NCBI RefSeq assembly: GCF_014643635.1
Contig: NZ_BMJV01000001.1
Coordinates: 806,001-870,000 of the forward strand
DNA length: 64,000 nt
Source of the DNA: Salipiger pallidus
Lineage (GTDB): Bacteria; Pseudomonadota; Alphaproteobacteria; Rhodobacterales; Rhodobacteraceae
Reading direction: 5' to 3'
Position 1 is the stretch's first letter. Every line of letters starts with the position of its first letter. The position numbers and the translations under genes are program-made. Below, in pieces: positions 9,244 through 17,394 of this stretch. Under the pieces are notes generated by a model that was not told where the DNA came from, did no database searches, and was given only the letters and a program-made list of their open reading frames with translations.

Positions 9244-9738
9244 ATGACAGACCAATTCGTTGCGGAATTCACCGGCACCTTTTCGACGGTGCCCGCGCCG
9301 GTGGCGGCGGCCCGGCTCGTGGCGGCAATCCTGCTGGCCGCCTGCGTCGGCTTCGAACGCGAGCGGCGCGGCAAGCCGGCGGGCCTGCGGACCCATGTGC
9401 TGGTGTCCGTGGCCGCCTGTCTCTTCGTGATCCTCGGGCGCGAGCTGGCAGCGATGGATTTCGGCAGCGGAGAGCAGCGCAACGACCCGCTGCGCATGAT
9501 CGAAGCGGTGACCGCCGGGGTCGCCTTCCTGGCGGCAGGGATCATCTTTACCAGCGGCGGAGAGGTGCGGAACACCACCACCGGAGCATCGCTGTGGCTG
9601 GCGGGCGCCATCGGGCTTGGCTGCGGTGCCGGACAGATGCCGCTTGCGGCCATGGCAACGCTGGTCGTGGTCGTCGTGCTGACCTTGCTGCGGTGGCTGG
9701 AGCATCGGCTCTGGCCCGACAAGAAGATCGACGACTGA
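9244..9738 (+). CDS. MgtC/SapB family membrane protein
   Basis: A 164-residue protein with four hydrophobic helices. The MgtC core is visible: RLVAAILLAACVGFERERR near residues 25-43, then GLRTHVLVSVAACLF, and GVAFLAAGIIF. Classical MgtC proteins matter for growth at low magnesium and inside macrophages and inhibit F1Fo ATP synthase. This copy lacks the long C-terminal cytoplasmic domain of Salmonella MgtC, so it belongs to the short type. AGGGGAGAA precedes the start. It sits alone between yciB and ftsY. Confidence 0.88.
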   Translation: MTDQFVAEFTGTFSTVPAPVAAARLVAAILLAACVGFERERRGKPAGLRTHVLVSVAACLFVILGRELAAMDFGSGEQRNDPLRMIEAVTAGVAFLAAGIIFTSGGEVRNTTTGASLWLAGAIGLGCGAGQMPLAAMATLVVVVVLTLLRWLEHRLWPDKKIDD

Positions 9739-9760
9739 GAACGCCAGCTGGGCTAGGGCC

Positions 9761-9781
9761 AAATTCCTTGCCAAGGAATTT
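9761..9781. repeat. Short perfect hairpin repeat, copy 1
   Basis: Nine-base arms AAATTCCTT and AAGGAATTT around a GCC loop, between the convergent mgtC-like and ftsY genes. An identical 21-base element occurs at 25055-25075. Its place between gene ends suggests a bidirectional terminator or a small mobile repeat. Confidence 0.7.
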
Positions 9782-9798
9782 GTCGCCCCGCCCGAAGG

Positions 9799-11298
9799 TC
9801 AGTCCCCGAGGCCGGTGAGCGCGGCGGCGAATTCCTCGGGATCGAAGGGCGCAAGATCGTCGATCTGCTCGCCCACCCCGATGGCATGGATCGGCAGGCC
9901 GAACTTATCCGCCAGCGCCACCAGCACGCCACCCTTCGCGGTGCCGTCGAGCTTGGTCATCACGAGGCCCGACACATCCGCCACCTGGCGGAAGATCTCA
10001 ACCTGCGTGACCGCGTTCTGCCCGGTGGTGGCATCCAGCACCAGCAGCGTGTTGTGCGGCGCATCGGGGTCCTTCTTGCGGATCACCCGGACGATCTTGG
10101 CCAGTTCCTCCATGAGGTCCTGCCGGTTCTGCAGGCGACCGGCAGTGTCGATCATCAGCAGGTCAGCACCGTCGGCCTGTGCCTTGGTCATCGCCTCGAA
10201 GGCAAGGCTCGCGGGGTCCGACCCTTCGGGCGCGGTCAGCACCGGCACCCCGGCACGGTCGCCCCAGACCTGAAGCTGCTCGACCGCAGCGGCACGGAAG
10301 GTATCCCCGGCGGCGATCACCACCGATTTTCCGGCGGCGCGGAACTGCGAGGCGAGCTTGCCGATGGTCGTGGTCTTGCCCGACCCATTCACCCCCACCA
10401 CAAGCACCACCTGCGGCGTCTTGGCGTAAAGCGGTAGCGGACGCGCCACCGGCTCCATGATGCGGGCCACCTCCGTGGCGAGGGCCTGCTTGATCTCCTG
10501 CGTGGACACACGCCGGCCATAGCGCCCCTCGGCAAGGTTCGAGGTTACCCGCAGCGCGGTATCGACGCCCATGTCCGACGCGATGAGCAGCTCTTCGAGG
10601 CTTTCCAGCATGTCATCGTCGAGCACCCGGCGCACGACCGGCGCAGCGGGGGCCGAGGGCGCCGCCGGGGCGTCACGGCCAAAGAGCCGTCCGAAAAAGC
10701 CCTTCTCAGGTGTCTTGGTCGGGGTCTCGGCGGGTGGGGCCGTCGGTTGCGGATCGCGCGGCATAGGCGCCTCGGAGGGAGCCTGAGGCGGCAGACCGGA
10801 AGGCGTGGACGGTTTGGGATCGGCGGGCGGCTCGATGCGCGGCCCTGGGTCCTGCTCCGGCGCACCTTGAGGCAGCGGCGTCGGCGCGGGATCGGACGGC
10901 GCAGGCACCTCGGTCGGGCTCGGGGCCGGTGCGGTGGCGGGGGGCTGCGGCACCTCTTGCGGTGCGGGCCCGGGGATCCCGGAAGGCGGCGGCGGCACAT
11001 CCGCCGGTGCAGGGGTCGGGGCTGGCGTAGGATCTGGCGTCGGGCGCGGCTCGGCTTCGGGAACAGGGTCCGCAGCCGGCGGCTGGGTGCGCGGTGCTGG
11101 CGAAGGCTCGGGAGTCGGAGTGGGCTTCGGTTGCGGCGTCGGGTCTGCCGCAGGTGCGGGCGTCGCCGGCGAAGCGGCCGGCTTCGGCTCTTCGGGGCTG
11201 TCTTCCTCACCCCCGTCCTTCACGATGTCATCGAGCCCCTGCTCGAGCTTCGAGGAGGATTTGAGCAGCTTGTTCTTGAGCTTGCCGAAAAAGGACAT
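9799..11298 (-). CDS. ftsY: Signal recognition particle receptor FtsY
   Basis: A 499-residue SRP receptor GTPase. The C-terminal NG domain shows the P-loop GVNGSGKTTTIGKL at about residue 301, DTFRAAAVEQ at about 330, DTAGRL at about 380 and TKLDGTAKGG near the end. It docks ribosome-SRP complexes at the membrane for co-translational insertion. Between a short N-terminus (MSFFGKLKNKLLK) and the NG domain lies a linker of about 170 residues very rich in Pro, Ala and Thr. Linkers before the NG domain vary widely, but this is long and unusually proline-rich. I chose ATG 11298; the longer frame adds an unlikely leader. Confidence 0.96.
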   Translation of the reverse strand: MSFFGKLKNKLLKSSSKLEQGLDDIVKDGGEEDSPEEPKPAASPATPAPAADPTPQPKPTPTPEPSPAPRTQPPAADPVPEAEPRPTPDPTPAPTPAPADVPPPPSGIPGPAPQEVPQPPATAPAPSPTEVPAPSDPAPTPLPQGAPEQDPGPRIEPPADPKPSTPSGLPPQAPSEAPMPRDPQPTAPPAETPTKTPEKGFFGRLFGRDAPAAPSAPAAPVVRRVLDDDMLESLEELLIASDMGVDTALRVTSNLAEGRYGRRVSTQEIKQALATEVARIMEPVARPLPLYAKTPQVVLVVGVNGSGKTTTIGKLASQFRAAGKSVVIAAGDTFRAAAVEQLQVWGDRAGVPVLTAPEGSDPASLAFEAMTKAQADGADLLMIDTAGRLQNRQDLMEELAKIVRVIRKKDPDAPHNTLLVLDATTGQNAVTQVEIFRQVADVSGLVMTKLDGTAKGGVLVALADKFGLPIHAIGVGEQIDDLAPFDPEEFAAALTGLGD

Positions 11299-11424
11299 GT
11301 AAGGGGACCCCAGCGCTTGCGTTCCCTTCACCTAATACGCCCCCGCCCCGGTGAAAAGCCCATAGGGCCATGCGCCGTGACGGATGAGTTGACCTTTCAT
11401 GGCCACGTGGTCCAACTGTGCCCC

Positions 11425-12330
11425 ATGTGGCGCGCGCTTTTCCTGATGTGGATGACGGCTCTCTGCGTCCCGGTACCGGGCGCGGCGGAACCGGACCTGT
11501 CCGAGCCGGGGACCCTGTGCTCCGCCGGTGCCTTCGGTCCGGTGCAGTGCATCCGCCCCAGCAAGTTCGTCCATGACACCTGCCATGCCATTGACCAATT
11601 CGCCAAAACCAACGGGCTGGACCCGGGGTTCTTCGCGCGGCTGATCTGGCAGGAAAGCCGCTTTGATCCCAACGCGCTCAGCCATGCCAACGCGCAGGGC
11701 ATCGCGCAGTTCATCCCGTCGACCGCCGCGATGCGCGGCCTCACAGATCCCTACAATCCCGCGGAAGCGCTCGAATACTCTGCCGAGTATCTCGGCGAGC
11801 TCAGCCGACGCTATGGCAATCCCGGCCTTGCCGCCGTGGCCTATAATGGCGGTGAGAGGCGCGCGGACGAGATCCGCGCCGACAGCGCCGCCCGGCTGCC
11901 GTCCGAGACGGTCAACTACGTGCAGATCATCACCGGCCTGCCAGCCACCACATGGGCCGATGAGCCGCCCGAGGCCCGTGATTTCTCGCTTCAGCCCGGG
12001 GTCCCCTTCAGGGAGGCCTGTCACCAGCTGGCCCGCAACCGCCGTCTCACCGCCTTCCCCGAACCGGAACCCAGCGTCTCACCTTGGGGCGTGCAGCTGG
12101 CCTTCGGCACGTCAAAGTCGCGTGCAATGGACGAATACCGCAGCCGCACGCGGTCCTGCGCAGCGCAGGTAAAGGGTGAAGAGCCGGACCTCGTGTGGCA
12201 GGACAGCCGTGCAAGCCCGGCGGGCGGCTACTGGATGGCCCGGCTGGGCCGGCCCGACCAGGCCAGCGCCTGGCGCTACTGCGCGAAACTGAAGGAGAAT
12301 TCCTGCCTCTGCGCGGTCTACCGGAACTAG
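11425..12330 (+). CDS. Lytic transglycosylase, SLT domain, secreted
   Basis: A 301-residue protein with a signal peptide (hydrophobic to about residue 20, cleavage near GAA-EP). A soluble lytic transglycosylase domain follows, at about residues 55-180. The catalytic Glu77 lies in WQESRFDPNA, followed by GIAQFIPSTA and AYNGG, the standard SLT motifs. It should cleave the MurNAc-GlcNAc bond of peptidoglycan in the periplasm. The region after residue 190 carries several cysteines and no motif I recognise. The start at 11425 gives the best signal peptide; another ATG at 11446 is possible. It is transcribed away from ftsY. Confidence 0.9.
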   Translation: MWRALFLMWMTALCVPVPGAAEPDLSEPGTLCSAGAFGPVQCIRPSKFVHDTCHAIDQFAKTNGLDPGFFARLIWQESRFDPNALSHANAQGIAQFIPSTAAMRGLTDPYNPAEALEYSAEYLGELSRRYGNPGLAAVAYNGGERRADEIRADSAARLPSETVNYVQIITGLPATTWADEPPEARDFSLQPGVPFREACHQLARNRRLTAFPEPEPSVSPWGVQLAFGTSKSRAMDEYRSRTRSCAAQVKGEEPDLVWQDSRASPAGGYWMARLGRPDQASAWRYCAKLKENSCLCAVYRN

Positions 12331-12373
12331 CGGCGCGAGGGACAGGCTACTGGCAGTCCTGCCCGGCCCATGG

Positions 12374-13246
12374 TCATTCCGCCGCGATCTCGGTGCGTCC
12401 GCCCAAGGCGCGGAACTCGGCCCGCAGCATGTCGATCAGCGGCGTCACGATGCGTGGCCGAGCGGTGGTCGCGTAAAGGCAGATCTTCTGCATCCCCAGA
12501 TCCGGGAGCACCCCGGGCGGCACCATTTCCAGATGCGCGGGCGCATGGCCTTCCAACACCGGCGTCACGGCAAGGTCCGCCGACACGGTCACCTCGATGG
12601 TGCGGTCGCTTTCCGAATCCACCGCAAGCTCCCACTCGGTCCGGCTTTCTTGCATCATCGCCGCCGCCACCGGGCGGAAGCCGCAGCGGCGCGAGAGGGC
12701 GATGCGCAGGGGCCGGCTCTTCCACGCAGAGCCGCCCGGCGCGCCGTACCACCGCAGGGGCACCTCGTGCAGCGCCTCGCCACCATCGCCGGTCTCTGCT
12801 TCGGTGGTCAGGATCACGTCCACCGCCCCTTTCGAGAACTGCTGTTTCAGATCAGCGGTGTACGAGCTCACAAGCTGTAGCCGCACGCGCGGAAAATCCC
12901 GCTGCATTCGCCTCATAACCCGCGGGATCACCGGGTAGACGATGTCATGGGGCACCCCGAGGATGATCTCCCCTTCCCAGTCCTGCATGGTGAGCCGGGC
13001 GTAGATGTCATCGTTCAGCTCGACCATCTGCCGCGCGTAGGTCAGCAGCTGTTCGCCCGCCTGTGTCAGCGCCACTCCCCGCCCCGACCGATCCAGCAGC
13101 GACAAGCCCAGCGTCTCTTCAAGCCGCTTGATCTGCATCGATACTGCCGATTGCGTGAGGTTCAGGAACCCCGCCGCGCGGGTCACGCCGCCCGCATCCG
13201 CGACGGCCACGAAGGATCTCAGGGAGGTCAGGTCCAGATTGCGCAT
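12374..13246 (-). CDS. LysR family transcriptional regulator
   Basis: A 290-residue regulator. The helix-turn-helix occupies about residues 3-62, with the family hallmark AAGFLNLTQSAVSMQIKRLE, and the substrate-binding domain fills the rest (GVPHDIVYPVIPRVM). I chose ATG 13246, which gives the usual MRNLDLTSLRSFVAV start. It is divergent from the DUF1127 gene over about 125 bases, the usual arrangement for a LysR protein and a gene it controls, so the DUF1127 gene is the most likely target. The effector cannot be told. Confidence 0.9.
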   Translation of the reverse strand: MRNLDLTSLRSFVAVADAGGVTRAAGFLNLTQSAVSMQIKRLEETLGLSLLDRSGRGVALTQAGEQLLTYARQMVELNDDIYARLTMQDWEGEIILGVPHDIVYPVIPRVMRRMQRDFPRVRLQLVSSYTADLKQQFSKGAVDVILTTEAETGDGGEALHEVPLRWYGAPGGSAWKSRPLRIALSRRCGFRPVAAAMMQESRTEWELAVDSESDRTIEVTVSADLAVTPVLEGHAPAHLEMVPPGVLPDLGMQKICLYATTARPRIVTPLIDMLRAEFRALGGRTEIAAE

Positions 13247-13371
13247 GAATCGGATCTCGTGATGGGTGGGATCAGGAATAGTCGTTTTACTGATGGGTCG
13301 CCGTTGAGCATACCGATCACACCACACGATGAAAACGAATTTAATCATCACAGTTCCTGAACGAGGTCATC

Positions 13372-13602
13372 ATGCACCGTGAACAATCACTTTCCTGCCC
13401 CGTTACCTCTGCCCCCCCGGCCGAACGTCGCCGTCGCGGCCTGCTTGCCGCGCTGATCGAGGCCCACGCCCTCTGGCAGCAACGCCGCCGCCTGCCCCAG
13501 CTTGATGACCACCTGCTGCGCGACATGGGCATAACGCGCGCCGAGGCCGAGGCAGAGGCCGCGCGCAAGCCGTGGGACGCGCCTCGCCACTGGTCCCGCT
13601 GA
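13372..13602 (+). CDS. DUF1127 domain protein
   Basis: A 76-residue basic protein. Its C-terminal half has the DUF1127 pattern: a WQQRRRLPQLDDHLLRDMGI stretch followed by an acidic Ala-Glu repeat and KPWDAPRHW. Such small arginine-rich proteins are abundant in alphaproteobacteria. In Agrobacterium and Rhodobacter members have been tied to RNA turnover and phosphate or carbon stress; whether this one binds RNA is unknown. It is divergent from a LysR regulator. Confidence 0.85.
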   Translation: MHREQSLSCPVTSAPPAERRRRGLLAALIEAHALWQQRRRLPQLDDHLLRDMGITRAEAEAEAARKPWDAPRHWSR

Positions 13603-13656
13603 CCCAGGCCAAGCCACTGATCCCCGGTGATTTACGCAATTTTCGGCATCAGAATC

Positions 13657-13673
13657 GGAAACCATATGTTTCC
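13657..13673. promoter_or_regulatory. Inverted repeat upstream of the Bax-inhibitor-1 gene
   Basis: Arms GGAAAC and GTTTCC around CATAT, about 110 bases before the start of the next gene. A second small hairpin, TGCCCG/CGGGCA, lies at 13745-13762 close to the ribosome binding site. Either could be regulatory; no factor can be named. Confidence 0.3.
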
Positions 13674-13779
13674 ACGCTGTTTCCGCCTCGGGAGTTCTTG
13701 AAATACACCCCCACTCTGCCAATATCCGTAAGGACTGGTTTATCATGCCCGGAAATGCGGGCACAGCTTGGAGGTATAG

Positions 13780-14520
13780 ATGGCTGAATACAGAACAATC
13801 CGGACCGCTGCCGGTGGAAGGTCGTCGGCCCAGATTGACGAGGGCCTGCGCTCGCACATGAACAAGGTCTACGGGACCATGTCCGTGGGCATGCTCGTGA
13901 CCTTCGCTGTCGCATGGGCCGTCGGTACAACCCCTGAACTGCTGTCGGTGTTCCGCGACCCGGCAACGCTGCAGCCGAACATCCTTGGCTGGATCGTCAT
14001 GTTCGCGCCGCTGATCATGGTCTTCGCCTTCAGTGCGGCGATCAACCGTCTGTCCGCGGCCGCGGCGCAGCTGTTCTTCTACGTCTTTGCCGCGGTGATG
14101 GGCCTGTCCCTTTCGTGGATCTTTGTCGCCTTCACCGGCTTCTCGATCGCGCAGGTGTTCCTTATCACGGCAATCGCCTTCGCGGGCCTGTCGCTCTGGG
14201 GTTACACCACCAAGAAGGACATCTCCGGCTGGGGTGCGTTCCTCATCATGGGCGTGATCGGCATCCTCGTGGCATCGATCGTGAACATCTTCCTAGGCTC
14301 GCCGGCGATTGCCTTCGCGATCTCGATCCTTGGTGTGCTGATCTTCGCGGGCCTCACCGCCTACGACACCCAGAACATCAAGAACACCTACCTCCAGCAT
14401 GCCGCGCATGGTGACAGCGAATGGCTGGGCAAGGCGGCCATCATGGGTGCGCTGAGCCTCTACCTGGACTTCATCAACATGTTCATGTTCCTGCTGCAGC
14501 TCTTCGGCAACCGCGAGTAA
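13780..14520 (+). CDS. Bax inhibitor-1 / YccA family membrane protein
   Basis: A 246-residue protein with about seven hydrophobic helices and the UPF0005 pattern, including GLTAYDTQNIK near residue 193 in the last third. Bacterial relatives (YbhL, YccA, BsYetJ) are membrane proteins; YccA modulates FtsH and BsYetJ is a pH-sensitive calcium leak channel. The start at 13780 is preceded by GGAGGT at good spacing. It is a single-gene unit ending in a clear terminator. Possible links to the hflKC genes 20 kb away are only by analogy. Confidence 0.92.
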   Translation: MAEYRTIRTAAGGRSSAQIDEGLRSHMNKVYGTMSVGMLVTFAVAWAVGTTPELLSVFRDPATLQPNILGWIVMFAPLIMVFAFSAAINRLSAAAAQLFFYVFAAVMGLSLSWIFVAFTGFSIAQVFLITAIAFAGLSLWGYTTKKDISGWGAFLIMGVIGILVASIVNIFLGSPAIAFAISILGVLIFAGLTAYDTQNIKNTYLQHAAHGDSEWLGKAAIMGALSLYLDFINMFMFLLQLFGNRE

Positions 14521-14540
14521 GCGACAGCACCAGACAAATG

Positions 14541-14567
14541 AAAGGCCCCGCATTTGCGGGGCCTTTT
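14541..14567 (+). terminator. Rho-independent terminator after the Bax-inhibitor-1 gene
   Basis: Stem AAAGGCCCCGC / GCGGGGCCTTT with a four-base loop, followed by a T-run. It lies 20 bases after the stop codon and before the convergent aminotransferase gene. Confidence 0.88.
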
Positions 14568-14621
14568 TCATTGTGCCGGTCGGGCCGGGTCCCGCTCAGC
14601 CCTTATGCGGACTGGCGGGGC

Positions 14622-15266
14622 TCAGGCCACTGCCGCCGGGATCAGCCCGCGAAGGGAATTGCCGACCCAGAGCGCCTCGGCTGCCATCAGGTCATGGTAA
14701 TCCAGCACCGCCTCGCGGCACTCGCCGGTCACCAGCAGCTGTTCGCGAAGGATGCCCGGCAGCAGCCCCGAAGACAGCGCCGGCGTCACCATCTGACCGT
14801 CCAGTTGCAGGAAGACATTGGTGAAGGCACCCTCGCAAAGCTCGCCCCGCGTGTTGAAGAACAGCACATCGTAAAGCTCCGCCGCCTTCTGCTTGAGAGT
14901 TCGGTCATAGAGAGTACGGCGGGTTGTCTTGATCCGCAGGAACGGTTCCTCCGGGTCAAGCCGCACCCCAGAGATCCCCACCATCGCCTTCTCGGGGGAC
15001 GAGCCAAGCGTGAACGGCTGGCGGGTCATCCCCACCTCTCCATCAAGGTCGAAGGTCAGGCGCACGCGCTGGGGAGTGTCACTGCTGATACTGAAGAGCC
15101 GCTTGTGAACCTCGGCGGGATCATAGGCAAAGCCCAGCACCTCGCATGTCCGCTGCGCGCGCGCGAGGTGCCGGTCGCCGCGCACGGGACCGGAATCGGG
15201 CAGCCAGAGCATGGTTTCAATCACGCGGAGCGCGGGATCAGTCCGGTCACGAAGCGGGATTTCCAA
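14622..15266 (-). CDS. Class IV aminotransferase (4-amino-4-deoxychorismate lyase type)
   Basis: A protein of about 214 residues with the fold-type IV PLP signature. The Schiff-base lysine is in RIKTTRRTLYD, and the cofactor-binding NTRGELCEGAFTNVFLQ follows. It lies directly after pabB and overlaps it, so it should be the lyase that releases p-aminobenzoate from aminodeoxychorismate for folate synthesis. Start choice is uncertain: a TTG at 15266 has AGGAAG five bases upstream, while an ATG at 15293 has no ribosome binding site. I prefer the TTG. At about 214 residues it is shorter than E. coli PabC, as is usual for this alphaproteobacterial branch. Confidence 0.82.
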   Translation of the reverse strand: MEIPLRDRTDPALRVIETMLWLPDSGPVRGDRHLARAQRTCEVLGFAYDPAEVHKRLFSISSDTPQRVRLTFDLDGEVGMTRQPFTLGSSPEKAMVGISGVRLDPEEPFLRIKTTRRTLYDRTLKQKAAELYDVLFFNTRGELCEGAFTNVFLQLDGQMVTPALSSGLLPGILREQLLVTGECREAVLDYHDLMAAEALWVGNSLRGLIPAAVA

Positions 15267-16426
15267 AGTGCTTCCTCGTATTCGGCATCGCAATCACTGT
15301 CATGCACAATCCCGCCGCCCACGCCCATAAGGGCCTCGCCCGGCGCGGTGACGGTCAGGGTGCGGATGGAGACGCTGAAATCGGCGCTGCCGTCCGGTGC
15401 CGCCCACCCAATGGCGCCGCAGTACGCTCCGCGCCGCCAGCGTTCAAGATCATGGATCGCCTGCATCGCGGCGATCTTGGGCGCGCCGGTGATCGACCCG
15501 CAAGGGAACAGCGCCTCCATCAACTGCGGCAACGGCACATGGCCGTCCAGCTGCGCCTCGATGCGCGACACCATCTGGTGAACGGTGTTGTAGCGCTCGA
15601 CCTCGCAGAGCGCAGGAACCCTCACCGACCCAACCCGACTGAGGCGCGACAGATCATTACGCATCAGATCGACGATCATGATGTTCTCTGCCCGATTCTT
15701 CTCGTCTCTGGACAAGGCATCACGCAGGGCGTCGTCCTCTGCTGTTTCGGAGCCACGCGGGGCGGTGCCCTTCATGGGCGCCACCTCGATGCGGCCCGCT
15801 GCATCCATGCGGAAGAACAGTTCGGGCGAACAGGACAGGATCTCTGTGCCGCCGATGGCCAGATGCGCCGCGTGACCCACCGGCTGGAAGCGCCGCAGCG
15901 CCTGCCACAGCGCGGCCCCGCTGCCCTCGAAGCGCAGCGCCATGGGCATGGTGAGGTTGACCTGATAAAGATCGCCCCGCGCGATCATCGCCTTGATCTG
16001 GTCGAACCTTACCCCGTAGGCGGTACGATCCCAGAGCGGCTCGGCCGACAGGACGGCGGCAGGCTCTTGGGTGGGCTCGGGCACATCGCGGGGAGCGTCA
16101 AAGACCCCAAAGGCCAGCAAGGGCCCCTCGCCCGGCACATCGCCGAGCAGTGGTGCCAACTTCGGCTCGAGTGCGAGGCCCAGCTCGTAGGCAGCAAAAC
16201 CGGCGATCCAGAGGCCGCTTGCGCGGGCCTCTTCCAGCCGTACCAAGGCGCCGGGCACCTCAGAGGCACGATGGGCCGTTACGACGGCGCGCGGCACGTC
16301 GAACAGTGCGGGCCGGCCACCGGGCCCGGCCTCCACGAGGACGCTTCCGCCTGACTGCTCCACCGCTGCCTCCGCACCGTCTGCCGGGTTCGCCGCCCTA
16401 AGGCTCGCGCCCACCGGCTTGTCCAT
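15221..16426 (-). CDS. pabB: Aminodeoxychorismate synthase component I
   Basis: A chorismate-binding enzyme of about 401 residues. The C-terminal domain has the family motifs PMKGTAPRG, KNRAENIMIVDLMRNDLSR and LFPCGSITGAPKIAAMQAI. It aminates chorismate to 4-amino-4-deoxychorismate using ammonia from a PabA partner, which is not in this window. The PIKGT lysine appears as the Lys of MKGT. The start is uncertain: I took ATG 16426; an ATG at 16501 and a later GTG are possible, and the first 25-50 residues do not look conserved. The 3' end overlaps the aminotransferase gene. Confidence 0.88.
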   Translation of the reverse strand: MDKPVGASLRAANPADGAEAAVEQSGGSVLVEAGPGGRPALFDVPRAVVTAHRASEVPGALVRLEEARASGLWIAGFAAYELGLALEPKLAPLLGDVPGEGPLLAFGVFDAPRDVPEPTQEPAAVLSAEPLWDRTAYGVRFDQIKAMIARGDLYQVNLTMPMALRFEGSGAALWQALRRFQPVGHAAHLAIGGTEILSCSPELFFRMDAAGRIEVAPMKGTAPRGSETAEDDALRDALSRDEKNRAENIMIVDLMRNDLSRLSRVGSVRVPALCEVERYNTVHQMVSRIEAQLDGHVPLPQLMEALFPCGSITGAPKIAAMQAIHDLERWRRGAYCGAIGWAAPDGSADFSVSIRTLTVTAPGEALMGVGGGIVHDSDCDAEYEEALWKSRFVTGLIPRSA

Positions 16427-16571
16427 CCGGGACGCCGATCTCCGCCGCCCGTGACCGTCTCTTTCAGGCGGTACCGCGCAGGTTCGCCTCTTCAACGACA
16501 AAGGCCACGCGAGGTCATGTCCCCGCGCGGCCCGTCACTGTCCCGTAAAGCCGGGTCCGTCGACTCGAGGC

Positions 16572-16739
16572 TTACTTGATCTTGCCTTCTTTGTACTCGA
16601 CGTGCTTGCGCGCGACCGGGTCGTACTTACGCACGGTCATCTTCTCGGTCATGGTACGCGCGTTTTTCTTGGTCACGTAGAAGTGGCCCGTGCCTGCGCT
16701 CGAGTTCAGGCGGATCTTGATGGTGGTCGGCTTCGCCAT
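16572..16739 (-). CDS. rpmG: 50S ribosomal protein L33
   Basis: A 55-residue basic protein reading [18 protein letters not shown] at the start and ending [10 protein letters not shown]. This is the cysteine-free (zinc-independent) form of L33, recognised by [10 protein letters not shown] and [10 protein letters not shown]. It is part of the large ribosomal subunit near the E site. AGGAGAA lies before the start. It stands alone between pabB and rnpB. Confidence 0.96.
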   Translation of the reverse strand: MAKPTTIKIRLNSSAGTGHFYVTKKNARTMTEKMTVRKYDPVARKHVEYKEGKIK

Positions 16740-16853
16740 GGTTCTTCTCCTGCGACGGTCCTGCGCCAGCGCAGGGGCCCCGTGAAATCTCTTGAAGCCC
16801 GCCTTTTACCCATCCCGTGTGCCAAGTCAACCGGGAAGGAAGCGGAATCTCAT

Positions 16854-17274
16854 GCGTGGAGGACCTGTAAGCCGGATTCTGTTCACGGGGCGAACCCCGA
16901 TCGGCGACCATTCCTCTAGGCCGACGGTTGCCCGCCGGCTCAAGCTGCCAACCCGGACCTCTCGGGCCAAAGCCGCCCTGCGGCGATATCCCCGTAAGGA
17001 TCATGCCCGCGCGAGGTCCCTATTTGGCATTGCTCCCGGTGGGGCTTGCCATGCCGCCCCCGTTGCCGGGGGCGCGGTGGGCTCTTACCCCACCGTTTCA
17101 CCCTGACCCGCCGCTGATCCCCGTGGCGAACCGATGGGGACGGCGGGCGGTCTGTTTTCTGTGGCGCTATCCGTCAGGTTGCCCTGCCCGGGCGTTACCC
17201 GGCACCGATGCTTTGGTGAGTCCGGACTTTCCTCCCCCATCCGAAGATGGCGGCGGCCGCCCGGTCCTCCACGC
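16854..17274 (-). ncRNA. rnpB: RNase P RNA, class A
   Basis: The minus strand contains the conserved pieces of bacterial RNase P RNA: GAGGAAAGTCCGGACTC near the 5' end, GGTGAAACGGTGGGGTAAGAG in the middle region and AACAGAATCCGGCTTACAG near the 3' end. The terminal helix P1 is clear: GCGTGGAGGACC at the 5' end pairs with GGTCCTCCACGC at the 3' end, twelve perfect pairs, which sets the limits given. At about 420 bases it is of normal size for alphaproteobacteria. It is the catalytic RNA that trims tRNA 5' leaders. Mature ends may differ by a few bases. Confidence 0.96.
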
Positions 17275-17394
17275 CCGGCTCTCTTAGGCGGGGGCGCAGG
17301 GCGCGTCAACGGCGCATCGTCGGGCCTGCGGGCTCGCGCTCCCACGCATTCCACGAACCTGCGCGGGCGGAGGCCCGCACCGCTGGATCAGGGC

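Noticed and set aside
12374-12918. Plus-strand frame opposite the LysR regulator
   Set aside because: Ser/Pro/Arg-rich antisense shadow with no domain.
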